Source: Brevibacterium sp. CS2 (GTDB taxonomy: Bacteria; Actinomycetota; Actinomycetes; Actinomycetales; Brevibacteriaceae). Taken from it: 64,000 nt of DNA. The DNA lies in contig NZ_CP040020.1 in the NCBI RefSeq assembly GCF_005280295.1, positions 1 to 64,000 on the forward strand. Direction: 5' to 3'. Positions within the stretch are counted from its first letter, which is position 1, and each line of letters begins with the position of its first letter. The notes under the pieces are model-generated. The model saw only the letters and a list, made by a program, of their open reading frames with translations. It was not told the DNA's origin and did no database searches. Position numbers and translations under genes: made by a program. Below, piece by piece: positions 36,003 to 45,421 of the stretch.

Positions 36003-37174
36003 CGCAGTCCCAGCGCCTTGAGGGCGGTGGAGGCGAACACGCGCACCCCCATCTCGAGAGCGCCCTCGTCGACGAGGAAGTCCCCCTGGTGGATGTCGTA
36101 GGTGACGCCGCCGGGCGTCCGGGTGCCGAGTCGCACGAGGGCTCCTGGGCAGTGGGTGAGGTACCAGGCGAAGTCCTCCCCGCCCATCGACTGCGGGGTG
36201 AGCTGCACGCTGTCCTCGCCGAGCTCCTCCTTGACGGCGGCCTCGATGAGCGCGACCTCCGGCTCGGTGTTGACCACCGGGGGCACGCCGCGCCGGTGGG
36301 TGAGCTCGACCTCGACCCCGAACGGCCCGGTGATCCGGTCGACGAGCCCGGGGAGCACCTCGGCGACCTGATTCCAGCCGTCGACGTCGAGGCACCGCAG
36401 GGTGCCCATGATCGAGCCCTCGTTGGGCACGACGTTGGCCGCGTGCCCGGCCTCGATCGCGCCCCACACGAGCGAGATCGCGTGGCGCGGATCGATGAGC
36501 CGGTGGAGGGTGGCGGGCAGGTCGGTGGCGACCTTGCCGAGCGCGTAGACGAGGTCCTCGGTGAGGTGCGGGCGCGAGGTGTGGCCGCCGTGGCCGCGCA
36601 GCCGCACGATGACGGTGTCGCCGGCCGCGGTGATCGCCCCGATGCGCGATCCCACGTGCCCGACGTCGACGTTCGGATCGCAGTGGATCGCGAACACCTG
36701 CGGGACGTCGGCGAGCGCACCCTGCTGGATCACGGTGAGCGCTCCGCCGGGCGTGACCTCCTCCGCGGGCTGGAAGATCAGGCGCACGGTGCCGCCGAGC
36801 CCGCCGGGCCGGCTGCGGTGCATGTCGGCCAGCACGATCCCGGCGCCGACGAGGGCGCTGAGGTGGATGTCGTGCCCGCACGCGTGGGCGACGCCGGGCA
36901 CGGTGGAGACGAAGTCGGTGCCGGTGAGATCGTCGAGCGGGAGGGCGTCGATGTCGGCGCGCAGCGCGAGCGCGAGCGGCCCGGAGCCCACCTCGCACAC
37001 GACCCCGGAGCCCTCGAGCCGCCGCGGCCGGAGCCCGGCGGCGGTGAGCGCTGCGACGATCCGGTCGGTGGTGCGGAACTCCTGGAAGGACAGCTCGGGG
37101 TGCGCATGGATGTCGCGTCGGAACCCGACGAGGGAGTCGAGGTGGGGAGCCAGGGCGGATCGGATCACGCGCAC
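35999..37174 (-). CDS. M20-family amidohydrolase/peptidase
   Basis: The protein carries the M20D metal motifs RRDIHAHPELSFQEF, ALRADIDALP, HACGHDIHLSALVG, IFQPAEEVTPGG and a final GGEDFAWYL. Substrates in the family are N-acyl amino acids, indole-acetyl or aminobenzoyl conjugates; which one is used here is not visible. The start at GTG 37174 gives 391 residues, normal for the family; GTG 37168 is also possible and longer reads lack a site. A TAGAAT -10 lies at 37253-37248. It is coupled by overlap to the BMP lipoprotein gene. Confidence 0.85.
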   Translation of the reverse strand: MRVIRSALAPHLDSLVGFRRDIHAHPELSFQEFRTTDRIVAALTAAGLRPRRLEGSGVVCEVGSGPLALALRADIDALPLDDLTGTDFVSTVPGVAHACGHDIHLSALVGAGIVLADMHRSRPGGLGGTVRLIFQPAEEVTPGGALTVIQQGALADVPQVFAIHCDPNVDVGHVGSRIGAITAAGDTVIVRLRGHGGHTSRPHLTEDLVYALGKVATDLPATLHRLIDPRHAISLVWGAIEAGHAANVVPNEGSIMGTLRCLDVDGWNQVAEVLPGLVDRITGPFGVEVELTHRRGVPPVVNTEPEVALIEAAVKEELGEDSVQLTPQSMGGEDFAWYLTHCPGALVRLGTRTPGGVTYDIHQGDFLVDEGALEMGVRVFASTALKALGLR

Positions 37175-37328
37175 TCGGTCTTTCGGATGGACGACGAACG
37201 GACGGACGGCACCGGAGACATCGCGGTGGACGACGGGGTGATCCCCGATTCTAGTCCCGATGACGAGCGCACATGACACCGGATGACGTTCCGTGACAGC
37301 CGAGCGCCGGACGCCGCGCGGAGGTGCG

Positions 37329-38517
37329 TCACAGCACGTCCTCCCGCCCGATCTCCGCGGCGCGGGCGACGGCGCGCTTGACGTCCTGCGCGTGCGAGCG
37401 CGCGGCGACGAGCAGGGCGTCGGCGGTGTCGACGACGACGACGTCGTGGAGGCCGACGATCGCGATCAGCCGGTCCTGATCGGACATGACCACGCCGGAG
37501 GCATCGATGTCGACGACGTCGACCTCGCGGCCGACCGAGAACACCCCGTGCTCCTCGCCGCGCACCGGCTGGCGCAGCTTCGCCACCGAGTCGAAGTCCC
37601 CGACGTCGTCCCAGCCGAAGTCCCCGGGGATGACGACGACCCGGCCGGCCGCCGCGGCGGGCTCGGCGACGACGTAGTCGATCGCCTTCTTCTCCAGCCC
37701 CGGCCACACCTCTGCGAGCACCCGCTCGCGCTCCGCGCCGGGGGCGGCGTCGGCGATCTCCCGCAGTCCGGCGTGGAGCTCCGGGGCCTGCTCCGCCATG
37801 ACCGCGAGCAGCGCATCCGCACGGGCGATGAACATCCCCGCGTTCCAGCGGTAGGAGCCGGAGTACGTGTACTCGCGGGCCCGGCCGGCCGCGGGCTTCT
37901 CGACGAATGCGAGGGCGCGGCGGGCGGCGGGCGCGGCGGGCAGCAGCGAGCAGCGGCCCGGTCCGGATGTAGCCGTAGGCGGTGGCGGGGTAGGTGGGGG
38001 TGATGCCGATGGTGACGATGTCCCCGCCGGTCGCCGCGGCGCACGCCTGGGCGATGACCGCGGTGAATTCGTCGACGTTGGTGATCGAGTGGTCGGCGGA
38101 GAAGGAGCCGATGATCGCATCAGGGTCCTCGTCGGCGATGAGCATGGCGGCCAGCCCGATCGCCGCGGCCGAGTCCTTGGGGCTGGGTTCGGCGAGGATC
38201 CGGTCCGCCCCGAGGCGCGGCAGCTGCTCCCGCACCGCCTGGACATGGGGTGCGCCGGTCACCACGGTGATTCGGTCCGGGGAGACGAGCGCCTCGACCC
38301 GGTCCCAGGTCGACTGCAGCAGCGAGCGGCCCACGCCCAGGACGTCGTGGAGGAACTTCGGGGCGTGCGCCCGCGACACCGGCCACAGCCGGGTGCCGGA
38401 TCCCCCGGCGGGGATCACCGCGTGGAAGTGCGGGTCCGCGAGCGGCACAGCAGGAGCGGCGGGCGCGCCGGCGACAGGTTCAGGGGCAGGTTCAGGGGCA
38501 GGGGCATCGGCGATCAT
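37329..38517 (-). pseudogene. manC: Mannose-1-phosphate guanylyltransferase, frameshifted
   Basis: The N-terminal nucleotidyltransferase signature GGSGTRLWPVSRAHAPKFL and FSADHSITNVDEF are in one frame up to about 37965. LAFVEKPAAGRAREY, WNAGMFIARADALLAV, VIPGDFGWDDVGDFDSV and the C-terminal LIAIVGLHDVVVVDT follow one base over. One extra base in a GC-rich GCTGCTGCCCGCC stretch explains the shift. Read across, it is about 395 residues, a normal GDP-mannose pyrophosphorylase supplying GDP-mannose for cell-envelope mannosylation. The ATG at 38517 lies seven bases after CACAAT (leaderless type). The enzyme is usually important in Actinobacteria, so an assembly indel is likely. Confidence 0.82.
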
Positions 38518-38853
38518 CCCACCCATTGTGGTCGACTCCCCGCACGGGTCCGCTGAGCGACCCGCCGCGCACCGGATCCCGCGCCCGGGGCGCAGCGCGG
38601 CTCCCCGGCCCGCGGCCGCCCCGCACAGCGCCGATGCGCGGCGGAGAGTCGCAGCGGATAGTCCGTGATGAATACCGCACACTTCTGTCCGGTATATATC
38701 TTTCGGACGCGAGGAGTCCGAATGCTGGTCAGCGCGGTGCGCGGTTCTCTCATGAAATGCGCAGGAAGCGTGCGTTTCGATTGGCACCGCTGGGAAAACC
38801 GGCGTAACTTCATGAGGTAACCCAAATGCTCGTATCCACTTGGAGGATGCCCC
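38518..38853. promoter_or_regulatory. Divergent manC / sdhC regulatory region with long sdh leader
   Basis: About 335 bases without a gene. On the plus strand TATATC (38695-38700) in an AT-rich patch is a candidate sdh -10, giving a leader of roughly 145 bases. The leader begins with a short hairpin (CGGAC 38704-38708 with GTCCG 38716-38720). It carries two inverted 8-mers, CTCATGAA (38749-38756) and TTCATGAG (38809-38816), that could bind a dimeric regulator. GGAGGA lies before the sdhC GTG. Confidence 0.45.
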
Positions 38854-39231
38854 GTGGCCAAAGCGTCTACGGGCACTCTGTACCGAGGGAACGAAGGGAT
38901 GTGGTCCTGGGTCGCGCACCGCGTGACCGGCGTCGGCATCTTCTTCTTCCTGCTGGTGCACGTGCTCGACACAGCACTCGTTCGCGTCTCGCCGGAGGCG
39001 TACAACGCCGTCATCGCGACCTACAAGACCCCGCTCATGGGACTCGCCGAGATCGGCCTCGTCGCCGCCATCGTGTACCACGCCTTCAACGGCCTGCGGG
39101 TCATCCTGGTCGACTTCTGGAAGGGCGGCCCGAAGAACCAGCGGAAGCTGTTCTGGGGAGCCATGATCCTGTGGCTCGTCGTGATGATCGGCTTCCTCCC
39201 CCGCCACCTCATGCACGTCTTCGGAGGCTGA
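38854..39231 (+). CDS. sdhC: Succinate dehydrogenase cytochrome b556 subunit
   Basis: A 125-residue membrane subunit with three helices. It contains GTLYRGNEGMWSWVAHRVTG at the N-terminus and candidate haem-ligand histidines in FLLVHVLDT and VYHAFNGLR. It anchors the SdhAB dimer and passes electrons to menaquinone. It starts at a GTG with TTGGAGGA upstream and is the first gene of sdhCDAB. Confidence 0.95.
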   Translation: MAKASTGTLYRGNEGMWSWVAHRVTGVGIFFFLLVHVLDTALVRVSPEAYNAVIATYKTPLMGLAEIGLVAAIVYHAFNGLRVILVDFWKGGPKNQRKLFWGAMILWLVVMIGFLPRHLMHVFGG

Positions 39232-39689
39232 TGAGAATGACTGCTTCGACCATTCCCGCACCCCGCACAGGCTACACGCGCCACGCCTCGACGCGCTCGA
39301 AGACCGAGCTCTTCGCCTGGCTCTTCATGCGCCTGTCCGGCATCGTGCTCGTCGTCCTGATCTTCGGCCACCTGTTCGTCAACCTGTGGCTCGGCGACGG
39401 CGTCAACGCCATCGACTTCGGCTTCGTCGCCGGCAAGTGGGCCAATCCGTTCTGGCAGATCTGGGACCTCGTCTTGCTGTGGCTGGCGATGGTTCACGGC
39501 ACCAACGGCATGCGCACGATCATCGCCGACTACGCCGAGCGCCCGGGCACCCGGATCGCGCTGCAGGTGGTGCTCTACGTCGCCTCCGCGATCATCATCA
39601 CGCTCGGCACCCTCGTGATCTTCACCTTCGAGCCCTGCCCCGTCGGCGCCGACCCGGCTCTGCTCGCTTCCTTCTGCACCGCCGGCTGA
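39231..39689 (+). CDS. sdhD: Succinate dehydrogenase hydrophobic membrane anchor subunit
   Basis: A 152-residue three-helix subunit (LFAWLFMRLSGIVLVVLIFG, then LVLLWLAMVHGTNGMRTII) with His residues in GHLFVNLW and MVHGTNG. It overlaps the sdhC stop (TGATG); a second ATG two codons later is possible. It shares haem and quinone sites with SdhC. Confidence 0.94.
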   Translation: MRMTASTIPAPRTGYTRHASTRSKTELFAWLFMRLSGIVLVVLIFGHLFVNLWLGDGVNAIDFGFVAGKWANPFWQIWDLVLLWLAMVHGTNGMRTIIADYAERPGTRIALQVVLYVASAIIITLGTLVIFTFEPCPVGADPALLASFCTAG

Positions 39690-39718
39690 CGCAGGCACTA
39701 CAAGGAGAACTGAATTCT

Positions 39719-41479
39719 ATGCAGGTACATGAGTACGACGTCGTCATCGTCGGCGCCGGCGGCGCGGGCATGCGAGCGGCCATCGAGTCCGGGCAGCGGG
39801 CCCGAACCGCGGTGCTGACCAAGCTCTACCCCACGCGTTCGCACACCGGCGCGGCCCAGGGCGGCATGTGCGCGGCCCTCGCCAACGTCGAGGAGGACAA
39901 CTGGGAGTGGCACACCTTCGACACCATCAAGGGCGGCGACTACCTCGTCGACCAGGATGCCGCGGAGGTCATGGCCAAGGAGGCGATCGACGCCGTCCTC
40001 GATCTCGAGAAGATGGGTCTGCCCTTCAACCGCACGCCCGAGGGCCGGATCGACCAGCGCCGCTTCGGCGGGCACACCCGCGACCACGGCAAGTCCCCGG
40101 TGCGCCGCGCCTGCTACGCCGCGGACCGCACCGGCCACATGATCCTCCAGACGCTCTACCAGAACTGCGTCAAGCACGGCGTCGAGTTCTACAACGAGTT
40201 CTACGTGCTCGATCTCGTCATGACCGAGGTCGACGGCGTGCGCCGCCCCGCCGGCGTCGTCGCCTACGAGCTCGCCACCGGAGAGATCCACGTCTTCCGG
40301 TCGAAGGCCGTGGTGTTCGCCACCGGCGGCTTCGGCAAGGTCTTCAAGACCACCTCGAACGCCCACACCCTGACCGGCGACGGCGTCGCGGTGACCTACC
40401 GCCAGGGCCTCCCCCTCGAGGACATGGAGTTCTTCCAGTTCCACCCGACCGGCCTCGCCGGCCTCGGCATCCTCCTGTCCGAGGCCGCCCGCGGCGAGGG
40501 CGCGGTGCTGCGCAACTCCGACGGCGAGCGCTTCATGGAGCGCTACGCCCCCACCATCAAGGACCTCGCCCCGCGCGACATCGTCGCCCGGTCGATGGCC
40601 AACGAGGTGCGCGAGGGACGCGGCTGCGGTCCGAACAAGGACTACGTGCTCCTCGACCTCACCCACCTCGAGCCGGCGCACATCGACGCCAAACTGCCCG
40701 ATATCACCGAGTTCGCGCGCACCTACCTCGGCGTGGAGCCCTACACCGAGCCGGTGCCGGTGTTCCCGACCGCCCACTACGCGATGGGCGGCATCCCGAC
40801 GAACATCAAGGCCGAGGTGCTGTCGAACAACACCGACGTCGTCCCCGGCCTCTACGCCGCTGGCGAGTGCGCCTGCGTGTCCGTGCACGGCTCCAACCGT
40901 CTCGGCACGAACTCGCTGCTCGACATCAACGTGTTCGGCAAGCGCGCCGGCATCGCCGCCGCGGAGTACGCCGCGACCGCCGTCATGCCGGAGCTCCCGG
41001 AGGGCCCGGAGGCCCGCGTCGTCGACATGATCGAGTCGATGCGCACCGCCGACGGCACCGAGTCGGTGGCCGCGATCCGCAAGGACCTGCAGGACGTGAT
41101 GGACGCCGACGTGCAGGTATTCCGCACCGACGAGACCCTCCGCAACGCCCTCGACGTCATCGCGACGCTGCGGGAGCGCTACGCGAACGTCGGGATCCAG
41201 GACCGCGGCAAGCGCTACAACCTCGACCTGCTCGAGGCGATCGAGCTTGCCTTCCTGCTCGAGATCGCCGAGGTCGTGGCGGTCGCCGCGATCCACCGCA
41301 AGGAGTCGCGCGGCGGTCACTTCCGCGAGGACTTCCCCGATCGCGACGACGAGAATTTCATGCACCACACGATGACCTACCTCGACCCCGACAGCGAGTC
41401 CGAGGGCATCAAGGGCATGCGTCTGGAGACCAAGCCCGTCGTCATGACCCGTTACCAGCCGATGGAGCGTAAGTACTGA
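39719..41479 (+). CDS. sdhA: Succinate dehydrogenase flavoprotein subunit
   Basis: The 586-residue catalytic subunit has the FAD dinucleotide fold VVIVGAGGAGMRAAIE, the covalent-FAD histidine in RSHTGAAQGG, the substrate-site EFFQFHPTGLAG and a C-terminal RDDENFMHHTM segment. It oxidises succinate to fumarate on the cytoplasmic side of the membrane. AAGGAG lies ten bases before the ATG. Confidence 0.97.
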   Translation: MQVHEYDVVIVGAGGAGMRAAIESGQRARTAVLTKLYPTRSHTGAAQGGMCAALANVEEDNWEWHTFDTIKGGDYLVDQDAAEVMAKEAIDAVLDLEKMGLPFNRTPEGRIDQRRFGGHTRDHGKSPVRRACYAADRTGHMILQTLYQNCVKHGVEFYNEFYVLDLVMTEVDGVRRPAGVVAYELATGEIHVFRSKAVVFATGGFGKVFKTTSNAHTLTGDGVAVTYRQGLPLEDMEFFQFHPTGLAGLGILLSEAARGEGAVLRNSDGERFMERYAPTIKDLAPRDIVARSMANEVREGRGCGPNKDYVLLDLTHLEPAHIDAKLPDITEFARTYLGVEPYTEPVPVFPTAHYAMGGIPTNIKAEVLSNNTDVVPGLYAAGECACVSVHGSNRLGTNSLLDINVFGKRAGIAAAEYAATAVMPELPEGPEARVVDMIESMRTADGTESVAAIRKDLQDVMDADVQVFRTDETLRNALDVIATLRERYANVGIQDRGKRYNLDLLEAIELAFLLEIAEVVAVAAIHRKESRGGHFREDFPDRDDENFMHHTMTYLDPDSESEGIKGMRLETKPVVMTRYQPMERKY

Positions 41480-42276
41480 TGAGTGCGAATCCCGAGACCA
41501 CCACCGCAGAACCGGCATCCAAGGTCGACATCCCCGATCACCTGGGCGGGGGCGGCGGCGAGATCCCGTCGTTCGACTGCACCATCCGGATCGCCCGCTT
41601 CGACCCCGAGAAGGACTCCGAGCCGCACTGGGAGGACTACACGGTCACGATGCACGGGACCGACCGCGTGCTCGACGCCCTCCACAAGATCAAGTGGGAG
41701 ATCGACGGCTCGCTGTCGTTCCGCCGCTCGTGCGCGCACGGCGTGTGCGGTTCCGACGCGGTGCGGATCAACGGCCGCAACCGGCTCGCCTGCAAGACCC
41801 TGCTCAAGGACCTCGACACCGACAAGACCATCACGGTCGAGGCGATCAAGGGTCTGCCGCTGGAGAAGGACCTCATCGTGGACATGGAGCCGTTCTTCCA
41901 GTCCTACCGCGAGGTCATGCCGTTCCTCATCACCGACGGCATCGAGCCCACCCGTGAGCGCCTGCAGTCCGCGGAGGACCGTGAGCGCTTCGACGACACC
42001 ACGAAGTGCATCCTGTGCGCCGCGTGCACGAGCTCGTGCCCGGTGTTCTGGACCGACGGCCAGTACTTCGGCCCGGCCGCGATCGTCAACGCCCACCGGT
42101 TCATCTTCGACAGCCGCGACGAGGGCACGGACTTGCGCCTCGAGGTCCTCAACGACCAGGAGGGCGTGTGGCGCTGCCGCACGACCTTCAACTGCACCGA
42201 GGCGTGCCCGCGCGGCATCCAGGTGACCAAAGCGATCGCCGAGGTCAAGCGGGCGCTCCTCACCCGCGCCTTCTGA
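41479..42276 (+). CDS. sdhB: Succinate dehydrogenase iron-sulfur subunit
   Basis: The 265-residue subunit carries a [2Fe-2S] ferredoxin domain (SCAHGVCGSDAVRINGRNRL, then AC) and C-terminal cluster motifs CILCAACTSSCP and CTEACPRGI for the [4Fe-4S] and [3Fe-4S] centres. Its start overlaps the sdhA stop by one base. It transfers electrons from SdhA to the membrane subunits. Confidence 0.97.
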   Translation: MSANPETTTAEPASKVDIPDHLGGGGGEIPSFDCTIRIARFDPEKDSEPHWEDYTVTMHGTDRVLDALHKIKWEIDGSLSFRRSCAHGVCGSDAVRINGRNRLACKTLLKDLDTDKTITVEAIKGLPLEKDLIVDMEPFFQSYREVMPFLITDGIEPTRERLQSAEDRERFDDTTKCILCAACTSSCPVFWTDGQYFGPAAIVNAHRFIFDSRDEGTDLRLEVLNDQEGVWRCRTTFNCTEACPRGIQVTKAIAEVKRALLTRAF

Positions 42277-42326
42277 CCCCGGCGGGCCCGCCGGACCGGC
42301 ACCGCCCGCACCCGCACAGCGCAGCC

Positions 42327-42356
42327 GAAGCGCCCGGACCCCGCTCCGGGCGCTTC
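42327..42356 (+). terminator. Terminator of sdhCDAB
   Basis: A perfect 12-base stem (GAAGCGCCCGGA with its complement) around a 6-base loop, 50 bases after sdhB, without a T-run. Confidence 0.8.
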
Positions 42357-42388
42357 GTGCATCCACCCCGGTCCGCGGACGCAGCGCA

Positions 42389-42394
42389 TAGACT
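42389..42394 (+). promoter_or_regulatory. -10 box for leaderless carboxypeptidase start
   Basis: TAGACT, six bases, then GTG at 42401. No ribosome-binding site is present. Confidence 0.55.
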
Positions 42395-42400
42395 TCTCGT

Positions 42401-43581
42401 GTGTTCGATGCTCTCCGCGGCCCCGCCGCCCTCCTGCTCCCCGCCGTCCTGCTCCTCGCGCCCGCGGCCGGACCGCTGTCCACCGCCGGGCCGGCAGGGC
42501 TCCTCGGCGCCGGGCCGGTGCCTGCGCTCGCCGCCCCCGAGCCCGCGCCGGAGGAGTCCGAGCCGATCTACGCCTCCCCGACCTCGGCCCCGGCACCCCG
42601 GCTCCCGAACCCGTCGCCGAGGCGTGGATCGTCGCCGACCTCGACTCCGGGGAGGCGTTCGCCGCCCACGAGATCGACGCCGGCCGGGCGCCGGCCTCGG
42701 TGATCAAGCTCCTCACCGCGCTCGCCCTCGTCGAGGTGCTCGACGACCCCGAGCAGGTCTACGAGCCGGTGTTCGCGGACATGGCCGTCGACGGCACGAA
42801 GGCGGGGATCGTCCAGCAGAACGAGTACACGGTCGACGACCTGTTCCACGCGATGCTCATGTCGAGTGCGAACGACGCCGCGCACGCGCTCGGCAACGCC
42901 GTCGGCGGGCAGGACGAGGCGGTGCGGCTGATGAACGCGAAGGCCGCGGAGCTCGGTCTCACCGGCACGGTGGCGCGCAACACCTCGGGCCTCGATGCGG
43001 AGGGGCAGGTGACGACGGTCGCCGACCAGATGATCGTGGCCCGCGCGGTCCTCCGCGACGACTACCTCATGGGGATCCTGCGCACGGAGACCTACGACTT
43101 CCCCGGAGCCACGGACCCCGACACCGGTGAGAAGGTCGCCGGCTACGAGATCGGCAACCACACGCGGGTCGTCGGTGAAGTCGACGGCGGGCTGGGACTG
43201 AAGAACGGCTACACGGAGGCCGCGAAGGGCTCCTTCGTCGCCGTCGTCGAGCGCGACGGGAAGACCTATGCCTCGGCGGTGCTGACGAGCGACAACGGCA
43301 CCCGCCGGGCCGCGCTCGACCTCATCGAGTGGGCCTTCAACCAGGATGACCCCGAACCCGTCGCCGAGGTCCGCCTCACTCCGGAGCCGACCGCCGGGCC
43401 GACGCCGACGGAGTCCACCGCCGCCCCGGCCGCAGACGTCACCGGCGGGGCCGAGGCGTCGGACTCCGGTGCCTTCGATGCGCGCATCCTGTTCGCGGCC
43501 GCCGGCGCGGTGCTGCTCCTCGGCACGTTCGGCTTCGTGCTGCTGCGCCGCCGCAGCACCGCCCGCGCGCCACACTCCTGA
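42401..43581 (+). pseudogene. D-alanyl-D-alanine carboxypeptidase (S11 family), frameshifted after signal peptide
   Basis: A signal peptide and Pro/Ala linker (GPAALLLPAVLLLAPAAGPL) are read from the GTG at 42401. The catalytic domain (AEAWIVADLDSGEAFAAHEI onward) is in another frame. One base appears missing near 42590-42602 in a CCCCGGCACCCCGG run. The S11 motifs are SVIK (SxxK serine), SSAND (SxN) and KNGYTEAAKG where KTG is usual. A C-terminal helix (ILFAAAGAVLLLGTFGFVLL) anchors it to the membrane. Read across, the enzyme of about 390 residues would trim peptidoglycan stem peptides. The KNG in place of KTG is noteworthy but occurs in the family. The shift may be an assembly indel. Confidence 0.8.
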
Positions 43582-43660
43582 CCCCGGTTCGGAGTGTGGG
43601 GCTCTCGGCAGCATGTGGTGGCGCTGTTCGCCCGGCTCTCCTCCACAAGCCCCACACTCC
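43570..43660. terminator. Overlapping alternative hairpins between carboxypeptidase and App1-type gene
   Basis: Segment A (43570-43578, CCACACTCC) can pair with B (43591-43599). B (43591-43603, GGAGTGTGGGGCT) can instead pair over 13 bases with C (43648-43660). The region lies at the end of one gene and before the stop of a convergent one, so it probably terminates both. Confidence 0.55.
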
Positions 43661-43712
43661 ACTTCGAGGCGGGCCGTCTCAGGGCCGGACCGAGTGCTGA
43701 GCGCGGCCCGGC

Positions 43713-44756
43713 TCAGATCGCGGAGATGATCCCGCGTTCGGTGAGCTTCGAGGCCAGCCCCGCGCCGTCGCTGGCGTAGACCCAGGGCACCCCGGTGCCG
43801 CGGCCGCCCTGCTGCGAGCGACCGCCGGCCCACACCGCCTCGCCGACGGTGAGCTGCCGGATCGCGACGGCGGCGACGTTGTCCGGGTGGTTCTCGACGA
43901 ACTCGCCGTAGATCGCCTCGTCGTGCTGGCCGTCGTCGCCGACGAGCAGCCACTTCATGGTGGGGAACTCGCGGGCGAGCCGTTCGAGCGTGGAGCGCTT
44001 GTGCTCCTGCCCGGAACGGAACGCCCGGGTGGCTGTCGGGCCCCAGTCGGTGAGCAGCAGCGGGCCGTCCGGGTAGAGGTTGCGCCCGAGGAACCGCTTG
44101 AGGGTGGGTGCGACGTTCCAGGCGCCGGTCGACAGGTAGATGATCGGCGAGTTCGGCCGCATGTAGGTGAGCCGGTCGTAGAGGACCGACATGCCCGCCA
44201 CGGGATTGCGGGCGTGCTCGTCGAGCACGAAGGTGTTCCATGCCGCGAGCATGGGACGCGGCAGGGCGGTCACCATGACCGTGTCGTCGATGTCGGAGAT
44301 GATCCCGAAGGTCTGCTCCTGCCCGATGATGCGCACCGTCGCACGGTCGACGAGGGAGTCGGTCGTCCACATCTCGATCTCCACCGGACCCGGGGCGAAG
44401 TCCCCGGGGATGACCGCATCGACGATCCCGCCGCGGTCGGCGGTCACCATGTGCTCGGTGTCGCCGACCCGCACCCACGCGGTCTCGTCCGACAGCGGCA
44501 CGTTGCCGAAGGAGCGCCAGCCGCGGATGCTCGCCTTCGTGTCCGCGGCCGGCTGCCCGGTCTTGGTGAGCACGACCCGGGCGAGCACGCGGATGCTCGT
44601 CTGCGTGCCGTAGGAGTCGTAGGCGATGACGGTGGGGCGCCAGTCGCGCTTGCGGACCACACCGCGCGCCCACTCGTGATAGCGGTCCTCCCACCGGGCT
44701 GCGGTGTGGAAGACCTCGGGGGACAGATTGAGCGGAGTCTGATTCTTCATGGCCAC
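43713..44756 (-). CDS. App1-family phosphatase-domain protein
   Basis: The 347-residue protein has an App1-type HAD-like catalytic domain with DxDxT in IISDIDDTVMVT, then PIIYLSTGAWNVAPTLKRFL and LLVGDDGQHDEAIY. The N-terminal half is a beta-rich domain. Yeast App1 is a phosphatidate phosphatase; the bacterial substrates are not known. The GTG at 44756 lies six bases after GACAAT, so a leaderless start is preferred over the ATG two codons on. It is convergent with the carboxypeptidase gene. Confidence 0.85.
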   Translation of the reverse strand: MAMKNQTPLNLSPEVFHTAARWEDRYHEWARGVVRKRDWRPTVIAYDSYGTQTSIRVLARVVLTKTGQPAADTKASIRGWRSFGNVPLSDETAWVRVGDTEHMVTADRGGIVDAVIPGDFAPGPVEIEMWTTDSLVDRATVRIIGQEQTFGIISDIDDTVMVTALPRPMLAAWNTFVLDEHARNPVAGMSVLYDRLTYMRPNSPIIYLSTGAWNVAPTLKRFLGRNLYPDGPLLLTDWGPTATRAFRSGQEHKRSTLERLAREFPTMKWLLVGDDGQHDEAIYGEFVENHPDNVAAVAIRQLTVGEAVWAGGRSQQGGRGTGVPWVYASDGAGLASKLTERGIISAI

Positions 44757-44818
44757 GAGTGCATTGTCCCACGGATCACGGCGTGCGCCGCGCCCGCCGG
44801 GGAACTCGGGGACCGCGC

Positions 44819-45421
44819 TCACGGACCGAAAGGCACCTTGTCGAACAGCCGCCACTGCCCGGACGCATCGTGGAAGTACACCCCGAAGCCGTGCGCCATG
44901 AATCGGGCCTCGAATCCGGCGTACTCGCGGTAGGCGCGCTCGAGCTCCTCCTCGCACACGTCCTGGGCGATCGTGACGTGCGGGTGGTAGGGGAAGGCGA
45001 GGTGCTGGTTGAGCACGCCGTGGCGCAGCCGGCTCGACAGGGTCTGGCACTCGGAGATGCCGCGGGCCACGGAGATGAACACCACCGGCGAGGTCGGCAT
45101 GAATGTGCCGGAGCCGCGCAGCTCGATGACGAACGGCGAGGTGTCGTTGGCGACGGCGCGGATGTGGGCGCGCACCACCGGCCAGGAATCACCGGGGATC
45201 TCCATCGGCGGGATCACGGTGATGTGGGTGGGCACGGTCGCCGCCCGCTCGTCCCCGTACCCCAGCCGCGCTGTGCGCAGCTCGGTGGCATAGGGGTCCG
45301 GGACGTCGAGGGTGATGCCGAGGGCGACCATTCCGTCCGCATCGGGAGCCGGCATCGCCGGGGCGTCCGGGGGCGCGCCCCAGCGGGGGCCGACGGTCTC
45401 AGCGGGAGAGGAATCCGACAC
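44819..45421 (-). CDS. 2'-5' RNA ligase / 2H phosphoesterase family protein
   Basis: A 200-residue protein with the two HxT motifs of the 2H superfamily, THITVIPP and PHVTIAQD, about 85 residues apart. Members hydrolyse or form 2'-5' or cyclic phosphodiester bonds; the role here is unknown. Its start overlaps the trpS 3' end by 23 bases, so the two are probably cotranscribed. Confidence 0.85.
   Translation of the reverse strand: MSDSSPAETVGPRWGAPPDAPAMPAPDADGMVALGITLDVPDPYATELRTARLGYGDERAATVPTHITVIPPMEIPGDSWPVVRAHIRAVANDTSPFVIELRGSGTFMPTSPVVFISVARGISECQTLSSRLRHGVLNQHLAFPYHPHVTIAQDVCEEELERAYREYAGFEARFMAHGFGVYFHDASGQWRLFDKVPFGP

Noticed and set aside
34764-36998. 744-residue long frame containing the BMP lipoprotein
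   Set aside because: Its upstream part is antisense or out-of-frame M20 hydrolase sequence; the lipoprotein signal begins at 36002.
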